This document shows positions 14,044 to 21,347 of a stretch of DNA of 33,384 nt, piece by piece (positions within the stretch are counted from its first letter, which is position 1; each line of letters begins with the position of its first letter). The DNA is from Sulfurovum sp. (GTDB lineage: Bacteria; Campylobacterota; Campylobacteria; Campylobacterales; Sulfurovaceae): the NCBI GenBank assembly GCA_026982075.1, contig JALSHU010000012.1, positions 1 to 33,384 on the forward strand, read 5' to 3'. The translations under genes and the position numbers were made by a program. A model generated the notes under the pieces. The model was not told the DNA's origin. It saw only the letters and a list, made by a program, of their open reading frames with translations, and searched no databases.

Positions 14044-16464
14044 ATGCAAGTTGAGATATCACGTAGAAAATTTCTTCAAGGTTCTGTCGCATTGAGTATT
14101 ACGGGGGGTAGTGCTGTATCATTTACTAACCTGTTGGCAACAGATAAAAAACCTTTACATAAAAATGTCAAAATAGCTACTGTCTGTGAAATGTGTGTGA
14201 ACAAATGTACTGCTTGGGCAAAAGTTGAAGATGGAATTGTTAAAAAACTAGATCCCAATCCCCTCTTTCCCAAGTCTAAAAATATGCTCTGTGCCAGAGG
14301 AGATGCAGGTATACATGCACTCTATGATCCAGACAGACTTAAATATCCTCTCATACGAATAGGCAAAAAAGGTGAAGGAAAGTTCAAGCGTGCAACATGG
14401 GAAGAGGCTTACCATGCCATTTTAAACGGTACCAAACTTTTTAAAGGTATGAAACAGATATTGGAAGAAGAAAAAGACAATCGTTCTACCCTAGGATACT
14501 GTGCTGGAGAGGGAATGGGTGAACATACTTTTAAACAATTCATGGGTGACCTTATAGGATCTGCAAACTTTGTAAATCATTCTTCCATTTGTCTTAAAAC
14601 TACTACTGCTGGATATGCACTGACTTTGGGAGCATATGGAAAAGCAGATTTGGATAATGCAAAATACGTCATCATGGCAGGCGCCAACAGAGCTGAGGCT
14701 ATTTTAACACCAGATACTATGGATATGTTTAAACGAACGAGGGGAAGAGGACTCAAACTTATTGTACTTGACCCACGCTATACCAATACTGCCCAACATG
14801 CCGATAAATGGTTAGGTATCAAGGTAGGTACTGATTTAGCATTTGTTTTAGCACTTACTTATGTAGTCATCAAAGAAGTACTTTTTAACAAAGAATTTGT
14901 TGCTAAAAATATGAACCATTTTCAAGAATACAAAACACATATACTCAGCAACAACTATACACCAGAATGGGCTGAAAAAATCACAGGTATTAAAGCCCAT
15001 GAAATATATACCATTGCCAGAGACTTTATGGCACATGCACCTAGTGCTATTTATTACCAAGGTAGAAGAACCGCATGGAGCTTACAAGATTTTCAACTGA
15101 GACGTGCGCAAGCAATCTTTACGGCCTTAGGTGGAGGTATAGATATGAAAGGTGGTATTGTTTTTGGGAAAAAACTACCTCTAGATGAACACACTGTAGA
15201 AATTCCTCTCTATGCAAATATACAAAGACGTATAGACAAAAAAGAAGCCACATTTGTCGGACCTAATGGTACATGGATAGGATTTAGAAATGCCATTATC
15301 GAAAAACGAACACCCTATCCTTTACGTGCGATGTTTTCTTATAAACAAAACCCCATGCAGGCCATTCCAAACATTGCCAAAACAAGAAAAATGTTTGAGA
15401 TGTTAGATTTGGCAGTGACCATAGACACTATGCCCAGCGATACTGTCATGATGTCTGATGTTGTCCTTCCAGAATGCACCTATCTTGAGCGAGAAGATCC
15501 TGTAAAATCTTTTGCAGGTGTTGAGCCAGCCATTATTTTAAGAAATAAAGTAATTGAACCTATGTATGATACTAGAGCTGTCTATGATATCTTAAAAGGT
15601 CTTAGTCAAGTCATCTCAAAACCTCTCTTTAAAATCACCGCCAAATATGATGCAGATGTACAAGAAGAGATAGAAGATGCAAGCTATGAAGATGTGTATG
15701 AAGAGAATGGGTTTGATCTTACAAAAGCATATGTACACACGCAGGAACATATCAACAAGGAACGCGTGGTCAATGAATATGGTGAGGAGGCATATAAGAC
15801 ACTGAAAGAAAAAGGTGTCTTTTACCCCCATATGGATACATACTTTAAACAATTGGGTATGAATGAATATCAATACTACCCAGATGATAAAAAGTACTAC
15901 ACCTCACCTGGGGGAGAAAAACTAGATGCGCAGGATACATGTATAGATGAAAAAGCTATTGCTGCACTTAAAAAGAATTTAGGAACAGCTTCTGGAAAAG
16001 TAGAATGTTATTTGGAAACAATGAAAAAAAATGGTGTTGATCCTATGCCCACCTGGAGAGATGAACTTTATAATGAAGCACCAAAGGGTAAATTTAAATT
16101 TGTCACTGGTCGTCATGCACAACAAACACAAAATTCTACAGCCAATAACATCATGCTCTTAGATGTCATGCGTGAAAACTATGTATGGATCAACAAAGAA
16201 CAAGCAGATGAAAAAGGCATTAAGTATGGTGATATTGTAGAAGTCAAAAGTTCTGTAGGTATTATACATATCAAAGCCTATCCAACCATAAAGATTATCA
16301 AAGATGTCGTTTTTTATGTGCATGGATTTGGACAAGAGTCCACAGGTCTTACCTTTGGATATAGAAATGGTGCTAGTGATAATATGATTATAGAAGACAC
16401 TATCGAATCAGTGTTTGGCACAGCAGCCATGCATGAGACACTTGTAGAAGTAAGAAAGGTATAA
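14044..16464 (+). CDS. psrA: Polysulfide/thiosulfate reductase-type molybdopterin catalytic subunit
   Basis: The predicted protein has 806 residues. It has a Tat signal (SRRKFLQGS), then a [4Fe-4S] site formed by Cys48, Cys51, Cys55 and Cys83, and a molybdopterin domain with the probable Mo ligand Cys183 (HSSICLKT). The C-terminal dinucleotide-binding domain contains TGRHAQQTQNSTANN. It is a DMSO-reductase-superfamily enzyme active in the periplasm. The gene order with a four-cluster ferredoxin subunit and an NrfD-like anchor is that of PsrABC/PhsABC, typical of sulfur-respiring Campylobacterota. Substrate could be polysulfide, elemental sulfur or thiosulfate; tetrathionate is less likely. 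AAAAGG lies well upstream of the ATG, about 11 nt. The 274-nt gap before it holds a possible -10 TATACT at 13950 and a long AT-rich leader. Confidence 0.85.
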   Translation: MQVEISRRKFLQGSVALSITGGSAVSFTNLLATDKKPLHKNVKIATVCEMCVNKCTAWAKVEDGIVKKLDPNPLFPKSKNMLCARGDAGIHALYDPDRLKYPLIRIGKKGEGKFKRATWEEAYHAILNGTKLFKGMKQILEEEKDNRSTLGYCAGEGMGEHTFKQFMGDLIGSANFVNHSSICLKTTTAGYALTLGAYGKADLDNAKYVIMAGANRAEAILTPDTMDMFKRTRGRGLKLIVLDPRYTNTAQHADKWLGIKVGTDLAFVLALTYVVIKEVLFNKEFVAKNMNHFQEYKTHILSNNYTPEWAEKITGIKAHEIYTIARDFMAHAPSAIYYQGRRTAWSLQDFQLRRAQAIFTALGGGIDMKGGIVFGKKLPLDEHTVEIPLYANIQRRIDKKEATFVGPNGTWIGFRNAIIEKRTPYPLRAMFSYKQNPMQAIPNIAKTRKMFEMLDLAVTIDTMPSDTVMMSDVVLPECTYLEREDPVKSFAGVEPAIILRNKVIEPMYDTRAVYDILKGLSQVISKPLFKITAKYDADVQEEIEDASYEDVYEENGFDLTKAYVHTQEHINKERVVNEYGEEAYKTLKEKGVFYPHMDTYFKQLGMNEYQYYPDDKKYYTSPGGEKLDAQDTCIDEKAIAALKKNLGTASGKVECYLETMKKNGVDPMPTWRDELYNEAPKGKFKFVTGRHAQQTQNSTANNIMLLDVMRENYVWINKEQADEKGIKYGDIVEVKSSVGIIHIKAYPTIKIIKDVVFYVHGFGQESTGLTFGYRNGASDNMIIEDTIESVFGTAAMHETLVEVRKV

Positions 16465-16475
16465 AAGGTACTATT

Positions 16476-17156
16476 ATGAATTTTGCCATGGCATTAGACT
16501 ATCAAAGCTGCATAGACTGTAAAGCATGTGAAGTCGCATGTAAAGAAGAAAATGGTGTACAGCTAGGTGCTGATAAACAGCGTATTTGGGTAAGCCAATC
16601 TGAAAAAAGTATCTTTGGAGAGCCTTTTGTAGCTTTACATCCTTCTCAGTGTAACCACTGTCAAGATGCACCTTGCGTGGATGTCTGTCCAACTGGTTCA
16701 AGTTACTTTGCATTAGGTGGTATAGTCATGACTAACAAAGATACATGTATCTTATGTAAAGGATGCATGGAAGCCTGCCCCTATGATGCACGTTTTGTAG
16801 ATGACACCCATGTAGCAGTAGACAAGTGTACCTTTTGTTATGATACACGTATAGTAAATGGTGAGATGACCACAGCTTGTCAAGCTACCTGTCCTACTAA
16901 AGTAAGACTCTTTGGCGACTTAGACGATGAAGAGGGTGAACTCATACAAATGCTGAATAAAAGAAAGTTTTATGTGCTCAAAGAAGATGAAGGTACGGTG
17001 CCTAAACTCTTCTATATGCTTCCAGAACATGACAAAAACTATGCCATGAACTCTGTAGATGAGGGTACGAATATCTATACATGGGATGAGTTTAAACCTA
17101 TCATTGAAATGGCAAAAGCTAAAAGGAAACCACAATGGCAAGCAATGCAGGAGTAA
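16476..17156 (+). CDS. psrB: Four-cluster ferredoxin subunit of the PsrABC-type complex
   Basis: The predicted protein has 226 residues and 16 cysteines arranged in four groups, enough for four [4Fe-4S] clusters: CIDCKACEVAC (residues 12-22), CNHCQDAPCVDVC, CILCKGCMEAC, and KCTFCYD with a later ACQATCP. This is the DmsB/PsrB/NrfC pattern. It carries electrons between the quinol-oxidising membrane subunit and the molybdenum subunit. It has no signal peptide, so it would be exported by hitch-hiking with the Tat-targeted catalytic subunit. It starts 11 nt after psrA with AAAAGG 6 nt upstream, and its last 22 nt overlap psrC, showing tight co-translation. Confidence 0.9.
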   Translation: MNFAMALDYQSCIDCKACEVACKEENGVQLGADKQRIWVSQSEKSIFGEPFVALHPSQCNHCQDAPCVDVCPTGSSYFALGGIVMTNKDTCILCKGCMEACPYDARFVDDTHVAVDKCTFCYDTRIVNGEMTTACQATCPTKVRLFGDLDDEEGELIQMLNKRKFYVLKEDEGTVPKLFYMLPEHDKNYAMNSVDEGTNIYTWDEFKPIIEMAKAKRKPQWQAMQE

Positions 17157-18397
17157 AAATAAACAACGTTACATTTAAATCACTCTTTACCTCAAATAGC
17201 ATGTATATCGCCTATGGCTTTTTGATTTTTGCACTCATTGGGATGATAGATGTTTTTTATGGACGATATTTCCTACCTTCTGCGACAGCTTTTGATGCTG
17301 GCTTAAACCCAGCAAGTAGAGAAGTTGCAGAAGCAATGAAAGTAGCTGTCTTTGGAAATGGTGGGGAAGTAAAAAGAGAAGCACCCTGGTCACTTTATAT
17401 TGTTAATTATATGTATATGATTTATGTAGGTTCTGGCATTATTTTCATTGTTGCTTGTGCAGAGTTACTCTCTATCTCCCTCATCAAAAAAACAGCGGCA
17501 GGTTTTCTTACATTGGGATTGGCCATGATTGTTGCAGGACTCTTTACCCTCCTGATGGATTTGAATATTTTACATCTTCCCAGTATGTTGTTTTCTCCTA
17601 ATATTAAATCTGGGATGTGGTTAATGCTACCCTTATATTTTATTTATATACCTCTTATAGTCTTTAAAATCTATCTTATTTTGAGCAATAACAAAAAATG
17701 GGGAAAACACATAAGTATTTTTATACTACTCCTTAGTCTTATTGTAGAAGTTTTAGAGTTTTATATTCAAGCAAAACTTTTTAATATGAACGAAGCTAGG
17801 AACCTTTGGACTACTTACCCCTTTTTAACCCTATACTTTATGGTCTCATCCTTTGCAGCATCAGCTGCTATAATGGTCTTTTACACCTATCTTACATATA
17901 GGAACAAAGATAGAACACAATGTTATGACTTAATGGCACTCATACAAAAGATAACACTCTATATGGTCATAGCACTGGGCGTGTATGAAGCAACCGCTTA
18001 TCTTTTCATTGACAAGCGATGGGCTGAAATTATTCTGTTTGGTGATTTTAAATTGTATTTTTATCTCTATCTTACTTTGGCTGTAGGTATTCCATTTATT
18101 GTTCTCTTTCAACATTCTATTCATAACTACTATAAAATACTTGCTTCAATCTCCATCATTGTTGGTACCTATTTAGGAAAAATCATTTTTGTCTATGGAG
18201 GAAATGCCTATCCAATGAGTGATAGATTTGGGGTAGGCTTTGAGAAATATGGAGAATACACACCCCTTCGGGATATCATTTTCTTTATGCCCTCATTTGG
18301 AGAAATAGCTGTAGTGGTCGGTTCTATCGGTATTGTCATTTTAGTTTATAGCATCATTGATATATATTTTTCTGTTTCTAAAATGAGGAATGAATGA
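17135..18397 (+). CDS. psrC: NrfD/PsrC-type quinol-oxidising membrane subunit
   Basis: The predicted protein has 420 residues and about ten hydrophobic segments, including YIAYGFLIFALIGMIDVF near the start and EIAVVVGSIGIVILVYSIID near the end. This fits the NrfD/PsrC family, which anchors the complex and oxidises menaquinol. It is longer than the classical PsrC, which has eight helices, so extra helices at an end are likely. The start overlaps the end of psrB, with AAAAGGA 7 nt before the ATG. The reading frame ends in MRNE. An ATGA overlap starts a short open frame just after it, but no convincing fourth gene such as a TorD-like chaperone follows. Confidence 0.86.
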   Translation: MASNAGVKINNVTFKSLFTSNSMYIAYGFLIFALIGMIDVFYGRYFLPSATAFDAGLNPASREVAEAMKVAVFGNGGEVKREAPWSLYIVNYMYMIYVGSGIIFIVACAELLSISLIKKTAAGFLTLGLAMIVAGLFTLLMDLNILHLPSMLFSPNIKSGMWLMLPLYFIYIPLIVFKIYLILSNNKKWGKHISIFILLLSLIVEVLEFYIQAKLFNMNEARNLWTTYPFLTLYFMVSSFAASAAIMVFYTYLTYRNKDRTQCYDLMALIQKITLYMVIALGVYEATAYLFIDKRWAEIILFGDFKLYFYLYLTLAVGIPFIVLFQHSIHNYYKILASISIIVGTYLGKIIFVYGGNAYPMSDRFGVGFEKYGEYTPLRDIIFFMPSFGEIAVVVGSIGIVILVYSIIDIYFSVSKMRNE

Positions 18398-18501
18398 AAT
18401 ATGTAGGTATTTTACTCTCAATAGGTGAGAAGAAGTCCATGAATCACATAAAAGAAGAATTAAAACTGTACTTTTTCAAAGTACAGTCCAACACCTCATA
18501 A
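18394..18501 (+). CDS. Short open frame overlapping the psrC stop, doubtful
   Basis: The frame starts at the ATGA overlapping the psrC stop codon and would encode 35 residues, MKYVGILLSIGEKKS followed by MNHIKEELKLYFF and a short tail. I do not recognise it. It could be a coupled small protein or the remnant of an accessory gene of the psr operon. Against it: the last third is the hairpin that seems to terminate the HU gene from the other strand. Confidence 0.2.
   Translation: MKYVGILLSIGEKKSMNHIKEELKLYFFKVQSNTS
18460..18486 (-). terminator. Terminator of the HU gene
   Basis: CTGTACTTT (18466-18474) and AAAGTACAG (18478-18486) pair perfectly over 9 bp with a 3-nt loop. On the minus strand the hairpin is followed by TTTTAATT, a T-tract, 34 nt past the HU stop codon. 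On the plus strand no T-tract follows, though the hairpin may still slow psr transcripts. Confidence 0.65.
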
Positions 18502-18520
18502 TTATGTTACTTAAAATTTA

Positions 18521-18802
18521 CTATGCGTTTGCAACAGCATCTTTAAGTGTTTTACCTATTTTAAATTTAGGTGCAGTATGTGCTGCTTTTGTATAGGTTT
18601 TATCTGTTCCTGGAACTTTACCAGATTTTTCTGCTACATCTACTGTAGAAAAAGTACCAAACCCTACCAAAGAGACAGTCTCTTTTTTTACCAATGCTTC
18701 TGTTACTGATGCAATAAATGCTTTTACTGCTCTTTCTGCTGCTGCTTTACTTTCGAACTCGCCATTTTTTTGTACTAGTTCTACGAAATCTGATTTTGTC
18801 AT
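18521..18802 (-). CDS. hup: HU-family DNA-binding protein
   Basis: The predicted protein has 93 residues, standard for HU. It opens with MTKSDFVELVQKNG and continues with the dimer helices, VSLVGFGTFSTVDVAEKSG, and the DNA-binding arm and C-terminal helix (APKFKIGKTLKDAVANA). The usual arm motif with RxGxNPxTG is altered here to KVPGTDKTYTKAAHTAPKF, as in several Campylobacterota HU proteins. It would bend and compact DNA as a homodimer in the nucleoid. The start at 18802 has AAGGAAG 6 nt upstream; an open frame extending 16 codons further is probably not translated. The gene stands alone with its own terminator. Confidence 0.93.
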   Translation of the reverse strand: MTKSDFVELVQKNGEFESKAAAERAVKAFIASVTEALVKKETVSLVGFGTFSTVDVAEKSGKVPGTDKTYTKAAHTAPKFKIGKTLKDAVANA

Positions 18803-18936
18803 TACTTCTTCCTTTAGTTTTAAAATTAAGATATATTCATTATAACACAATAAACTCTTAAGAAAAGCTAAAGAACCCTATAAATTGTCCTAAATTTTTC
18901 ATATTTATAAAAAAATCTAGTATATACGTCTCATTA

Positions 18937-19620
18937 TTACATTTTTTCTACAAGTTTGACCGCATCATAAGCATCTTTTTTTATAAAATCTGCATACTCT
19001 TCAAAATCTTCTACCTTCCCATAACCACACAATACACCTATGCTACCAATATTTGCATCATATGCTGACAATATATCTGCACTGGTATCCCCAATCATAT
19101 ATGCGATTCTCCCAAAACGGTAGTCGAGTGCTTTTAAGGCCTTCACAACAGGTTCAGAATCTGGTTTAGGATACTCTACCTCTTCTCTGCCTATAAGTAC
19201 ATCAAAATATTTCATCAAATCAAAATGCTCAAGCAGTACACGTGAATACTCACTTGTTTTGGTTGTCACTACTCCAAGACGTGCATATACGTGTGCTGCT
19301 TCTATCGCTTCTTTTGCCCGTGGAAGTAATACTGTTTTTTTTGTATGTATAGTTCGGTAATGTTCCTTATATGCTTTTACATATACCATTGCTTTTGTTT
19401 CATCGACCCCAAGCTTCATAAACATAACATCTAAGGGCAACCCTATAAGCGACTTAATACTGTCATGATCTGGAACATTTTCACCAAACGAGGTATATGC
19501 ATTTTCAAAACTCTCCAAAATGGCTTCAGTTGAGTCTATAAGTGTACCATCCAAATCAAAGAGTACAATTTTACCCTTTATGCCGTCTTCTTTCATTGTA
19601 TATATAGTGCTTGAGGACAT
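18937..19620 (-). CDS. HAD-superfamily phosphatase, phosphoglycolate phosphatase-like
   Basis: The predicted protein has 227 residues. Motif I is FDLDGTLIDS (residues 21-30, with the nucleophile Asp22 and acid Asp24). Motif II is VVTTKT, motif III includes the Lys of YPKPDSEPV, and motif IV is MIGDTSADILSA. The four-helix cap after motif I is of the Gph/PGP type. It would hydrolyse a small phosphate ester such as 2-phosphoglycolate or a nucleotide or sugar phosphate. The start is uncertain: ATG at 19620 has AAGGA 9-10 nt upstream, while a TTG at 19629 almost touches that site and an ATG at 19596 has none. It is a lone gene between HU and tRNA-Leu. Confidence 0.85.
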   Translation of the reverse strand: MSSSTIYTMKEDGIKGKIVLFDLDGTLIDSTEAILESFENAYTSFGENVPDHDSIKSLIGLPLDVMFMKLGVDETKAMVYVKAYKEHYRTIHTKKTVLLPRAKEAIEAAHVYARLGVVTTKTSEYSRVLLEHFDLMKYFDVLIGREEVEYPKPDSEPVVKALKALDYRFGRIAYMIGDTSADILSAYDANIGSIGVLCGYGKVEDFEEYADFIKKDAYDAVKLVEKM

Positions 19621-19825
19621 CTCATCCAATCCTTAATTCATATTTTAGAAACTTTTAAACGAATCAAAACTTCTACTATACCTCGCATCATACCCAGAAT
19701 TTATAAAGTTAACTTTTCAATACCAATTGACTAAATTTAAAATGTAAATATTCCTGTTAAATTACATTATAGAATAAAGTTTTTTAAAAAATCTGTGAAA
19801 AAATCTGAAGGCTTAGCTAAGAAGG

Positions 19826-19910
19826 TGGTGCGTCAGAGAGGATTTGAACCTCCACACCCGTAGGGCACTACCCCCTCAAGGTAGCGTGTCTACCGTTCCA
19901 CCACTGACGC
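19826..19910 (-). tRNA. tRNA-Leu (anticodon GAG)
   Basis: The minus strand folds into a cloverleaf. The acceptor GCGTCAG (19910-19904) pairs with CTGACGC (19836-19830), followed by the discriminator A and an encoded CCA. The anticodon loop is TTGAGGG between CTACC and GGTAG, giving GAG. The long variable arm and the T arm with GGTTCAAATCC fit a leucine tRNA. Size is 85 nt. Confidence 0.97.
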
Positions 19911-19982
19911 ATATAGACTAAAATAGTTTAAAGTACTATTTGAAACTTATAATAAATTTTAACAATAAATGAGGGGTTTAAA

Positions 19983-20010
19983 GTTGTGAAGGGATTATAT
20001 CCCTCACAAC
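19983..20010 (-). terminator. Terminator of atpE
   Basis: GTTGTGA and CACAAC arms with an inner GGGAT/ATCCC stem form a hairpin 19 nt after the atpE stop codon. On the minus strand TTTAAACCCC follows, a short T-tract. Confidence 0.55.
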
Positions 20011-20028
20011 CTTTTAATGTCTTTAAGA

Positions 20029-20340
20029 TTAACCTAAAAATGGGTTAGCGTAAAGAGCGATAAGTGCAATTACCAATGTATAGATAACTTGCGCTTCAAT
20101 CATTGCAAGAGCGATGAACATTGTAGTCATTAGTTTACCACCAAGACCTGGATTTCTAGCAGTACCCGCGATAGTAGCCGCAGCAGTATTACCCATACCA
20201 ACAGCTCCACCAAGAGCAGCAAGACCAAGACCAACACCAGCAGCAACTACTGAGTATGCTTTAATCATAGATTCACCATCTGCTTCACCAGCAAATGCAA
20301 CAGCACCAAGTGCTAAGAAAAGTAAGAAAAACTTTTTCAT
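20029..20340 (-). CDS. atpE: ATP synthase F0 subunit c
   Basis: The predicted protein has 103 residues. After a signal-like start (MKKFFLLFLALGAVAFAGEAD) comes helix 1 with the Gly/Ala packing motif GVGLGLAALGGAVGMG, a polar loop with ARNPG (residues 61-65), and helix 2 with the ion-carrying Glu82 (ALAMIEAQVIYT). Glu is followed by Ala, not Ser or Thr, so proton rather than sodium coupling is likely. It forms the rotor ring in the cytoplasmic membrane. The rest of the synthase genes are not nearby, which is usual in Campylobacterota where atpE stands alone. AAAGGA lies 8 nt upstream of the ATG. The 5' leader from a possible -10 TATACT around 20485 is about 140 nt long. Confidence 0.95.
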   Translation of the reverse strand: MKKFFLLFLALGAVAFAGEADGESMIKAYSVVAAGVGLGLAALGGAVGMGNTAAATIAGTARNPGLGGKLMTTMFIALAMIEAQVIYTLVIALIALYANPFLG

Positions 20341-20524
20341 TTTAATATCCTTTAAGTTAATAGAGTTTAAGTCTCTTCGACTGTTTTATAAAGTCTGTTC
20401 GGATAGCGTAAACAATGTTACCATTGCCAACAACCACATAAATGCAAGCTGTTTCCCTACTAATTACTTTTTATAAACGTGAAAGTATAACTAAAAATGA
20501 TTTAATTTATACTAAAAACACTAC

Positions 20525-21319
20525 CTACTCAACCTTTGTATTTTCTTCTAATTTTATATTTTCAGGATCCATGAGACTTTCTAAATCCGCATGTGCAAAG
20601 ATTTGTTGAAGCAGTTGTCCTTTATCAAGATTAAGTGGCTCAAAAGTATGGTCTTCCAAAAGCTCAACAAACTCAAAAATCTCTTTTGTAATGTTAAACT
20701 CACCTTCTATAATGTTTAACTTTTTAAAATGTTTTAAAATCGCTTGAGTTGTTTTGTTTGGACTTTGTTCTAGCTCATGATATCCAAAGGCTATCACATA
20801 AACGCCTGCATCACAGGCTGATTCGATGAAATTTTGTATTCTTCTTAACTCGATATCCTCTGTAGGAAAGTTTTTCAGGTTAAGTAGTACTACATGGTAG
20901 GTCTCTTTAAGTTTTGATTTTTGGTTATGTTCTGTAATATTCGGTCTGTTACAGCATAACAATTCATTATGACGTGAGACAATAGTCTTTTCAAGGTTCT
21001 CAAAAAGGTCTGTCATCATCTCAGGATTATATGCTGTTTGGTAAAGTTCAATATGTTGTAACGTAGAGAGTGAATAAAACTTCTTTTTACCAAAGTCAAA
21101 CATGTCTACCTTCAAACTTCCATGAGGTAGACTAGAGAGTAATTCTAAACAAAGGCCTTCGAGTAAAGCATCTGCTTTTGCTTCAGATGCTTTATCATAT
21201 AGCAAACAAAACCCACCATCACTTGTATGTGTATATAAAGGTATTGTATTATTACCCTTGATTAAATCCCCAAGGTGAAACCCCCAAGGGAATGCATAAC
21301 GTTCATCTTTTTCTATCAT
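20525..21319 (-). CDS. Uncharacterised protein, possibly a degenerate FtsK/SpoIIIE-like ATPase domain
   Basis: The predicted protein has 264 residues. I do not firmly recognise it. The first 75 residues, with FPWGFHLGDLIKGN, DGGFCLLYDKASEAK and LKVDMFDFGKKKF, follow the rhythm of an FtsK/SpoIIIE ATPase domain: address-like strand, P-loop position, then a Walker-B-like strand. The P-loop itself (GxxxxGKS/T) is missing. A later strand, TYHVVLLNLKNFP, then ACDAGVYVIAFGYHE, resembles the second nucleotide-binding half. No signal peptide or membrane helix. It lies 28 nt downstream of pnp and is probably the last gene of that unit. A protein that kept the fold but lost ATP binding is one reading; an unrelated fold is equally possible. 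Confidence 0.55.
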   Translation of the reverse strand: MIEKDERYAFPWGFHLGDLIKGNNTIPLYTHTSDGGFCLLYDKASEAKADALLEGLCLELLSSLPHGSLKVDMFDFGKKKFYSLSTLQHIELYQTAYNPEMMTDLFENLEKTIVSRHNELLCCNRPNITEHNQKSKLKETYHVVLLNLKNFPTEDIELRRIQNFIESACDAGVYVIAFGYHELEQSPNKTTQAILKHFKKLNIIEGEFNITKEIFEFVELLEDHTFEPLNLDKGQLLQQIFAHADLESLMDPENIKLEENTKVE

Positions 21320-21347
21320 AGTTATTTCTACTCGCTTTTCTATATAT

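Noticed and set aside
18466-18486. Terminator of the psr operon on the plus strand
   Set aside because: The hairpin is followed by TCCAACACC on the plus strand, not a T-tract; on the minus strand it has TTTTAATT and suits the HU gene.
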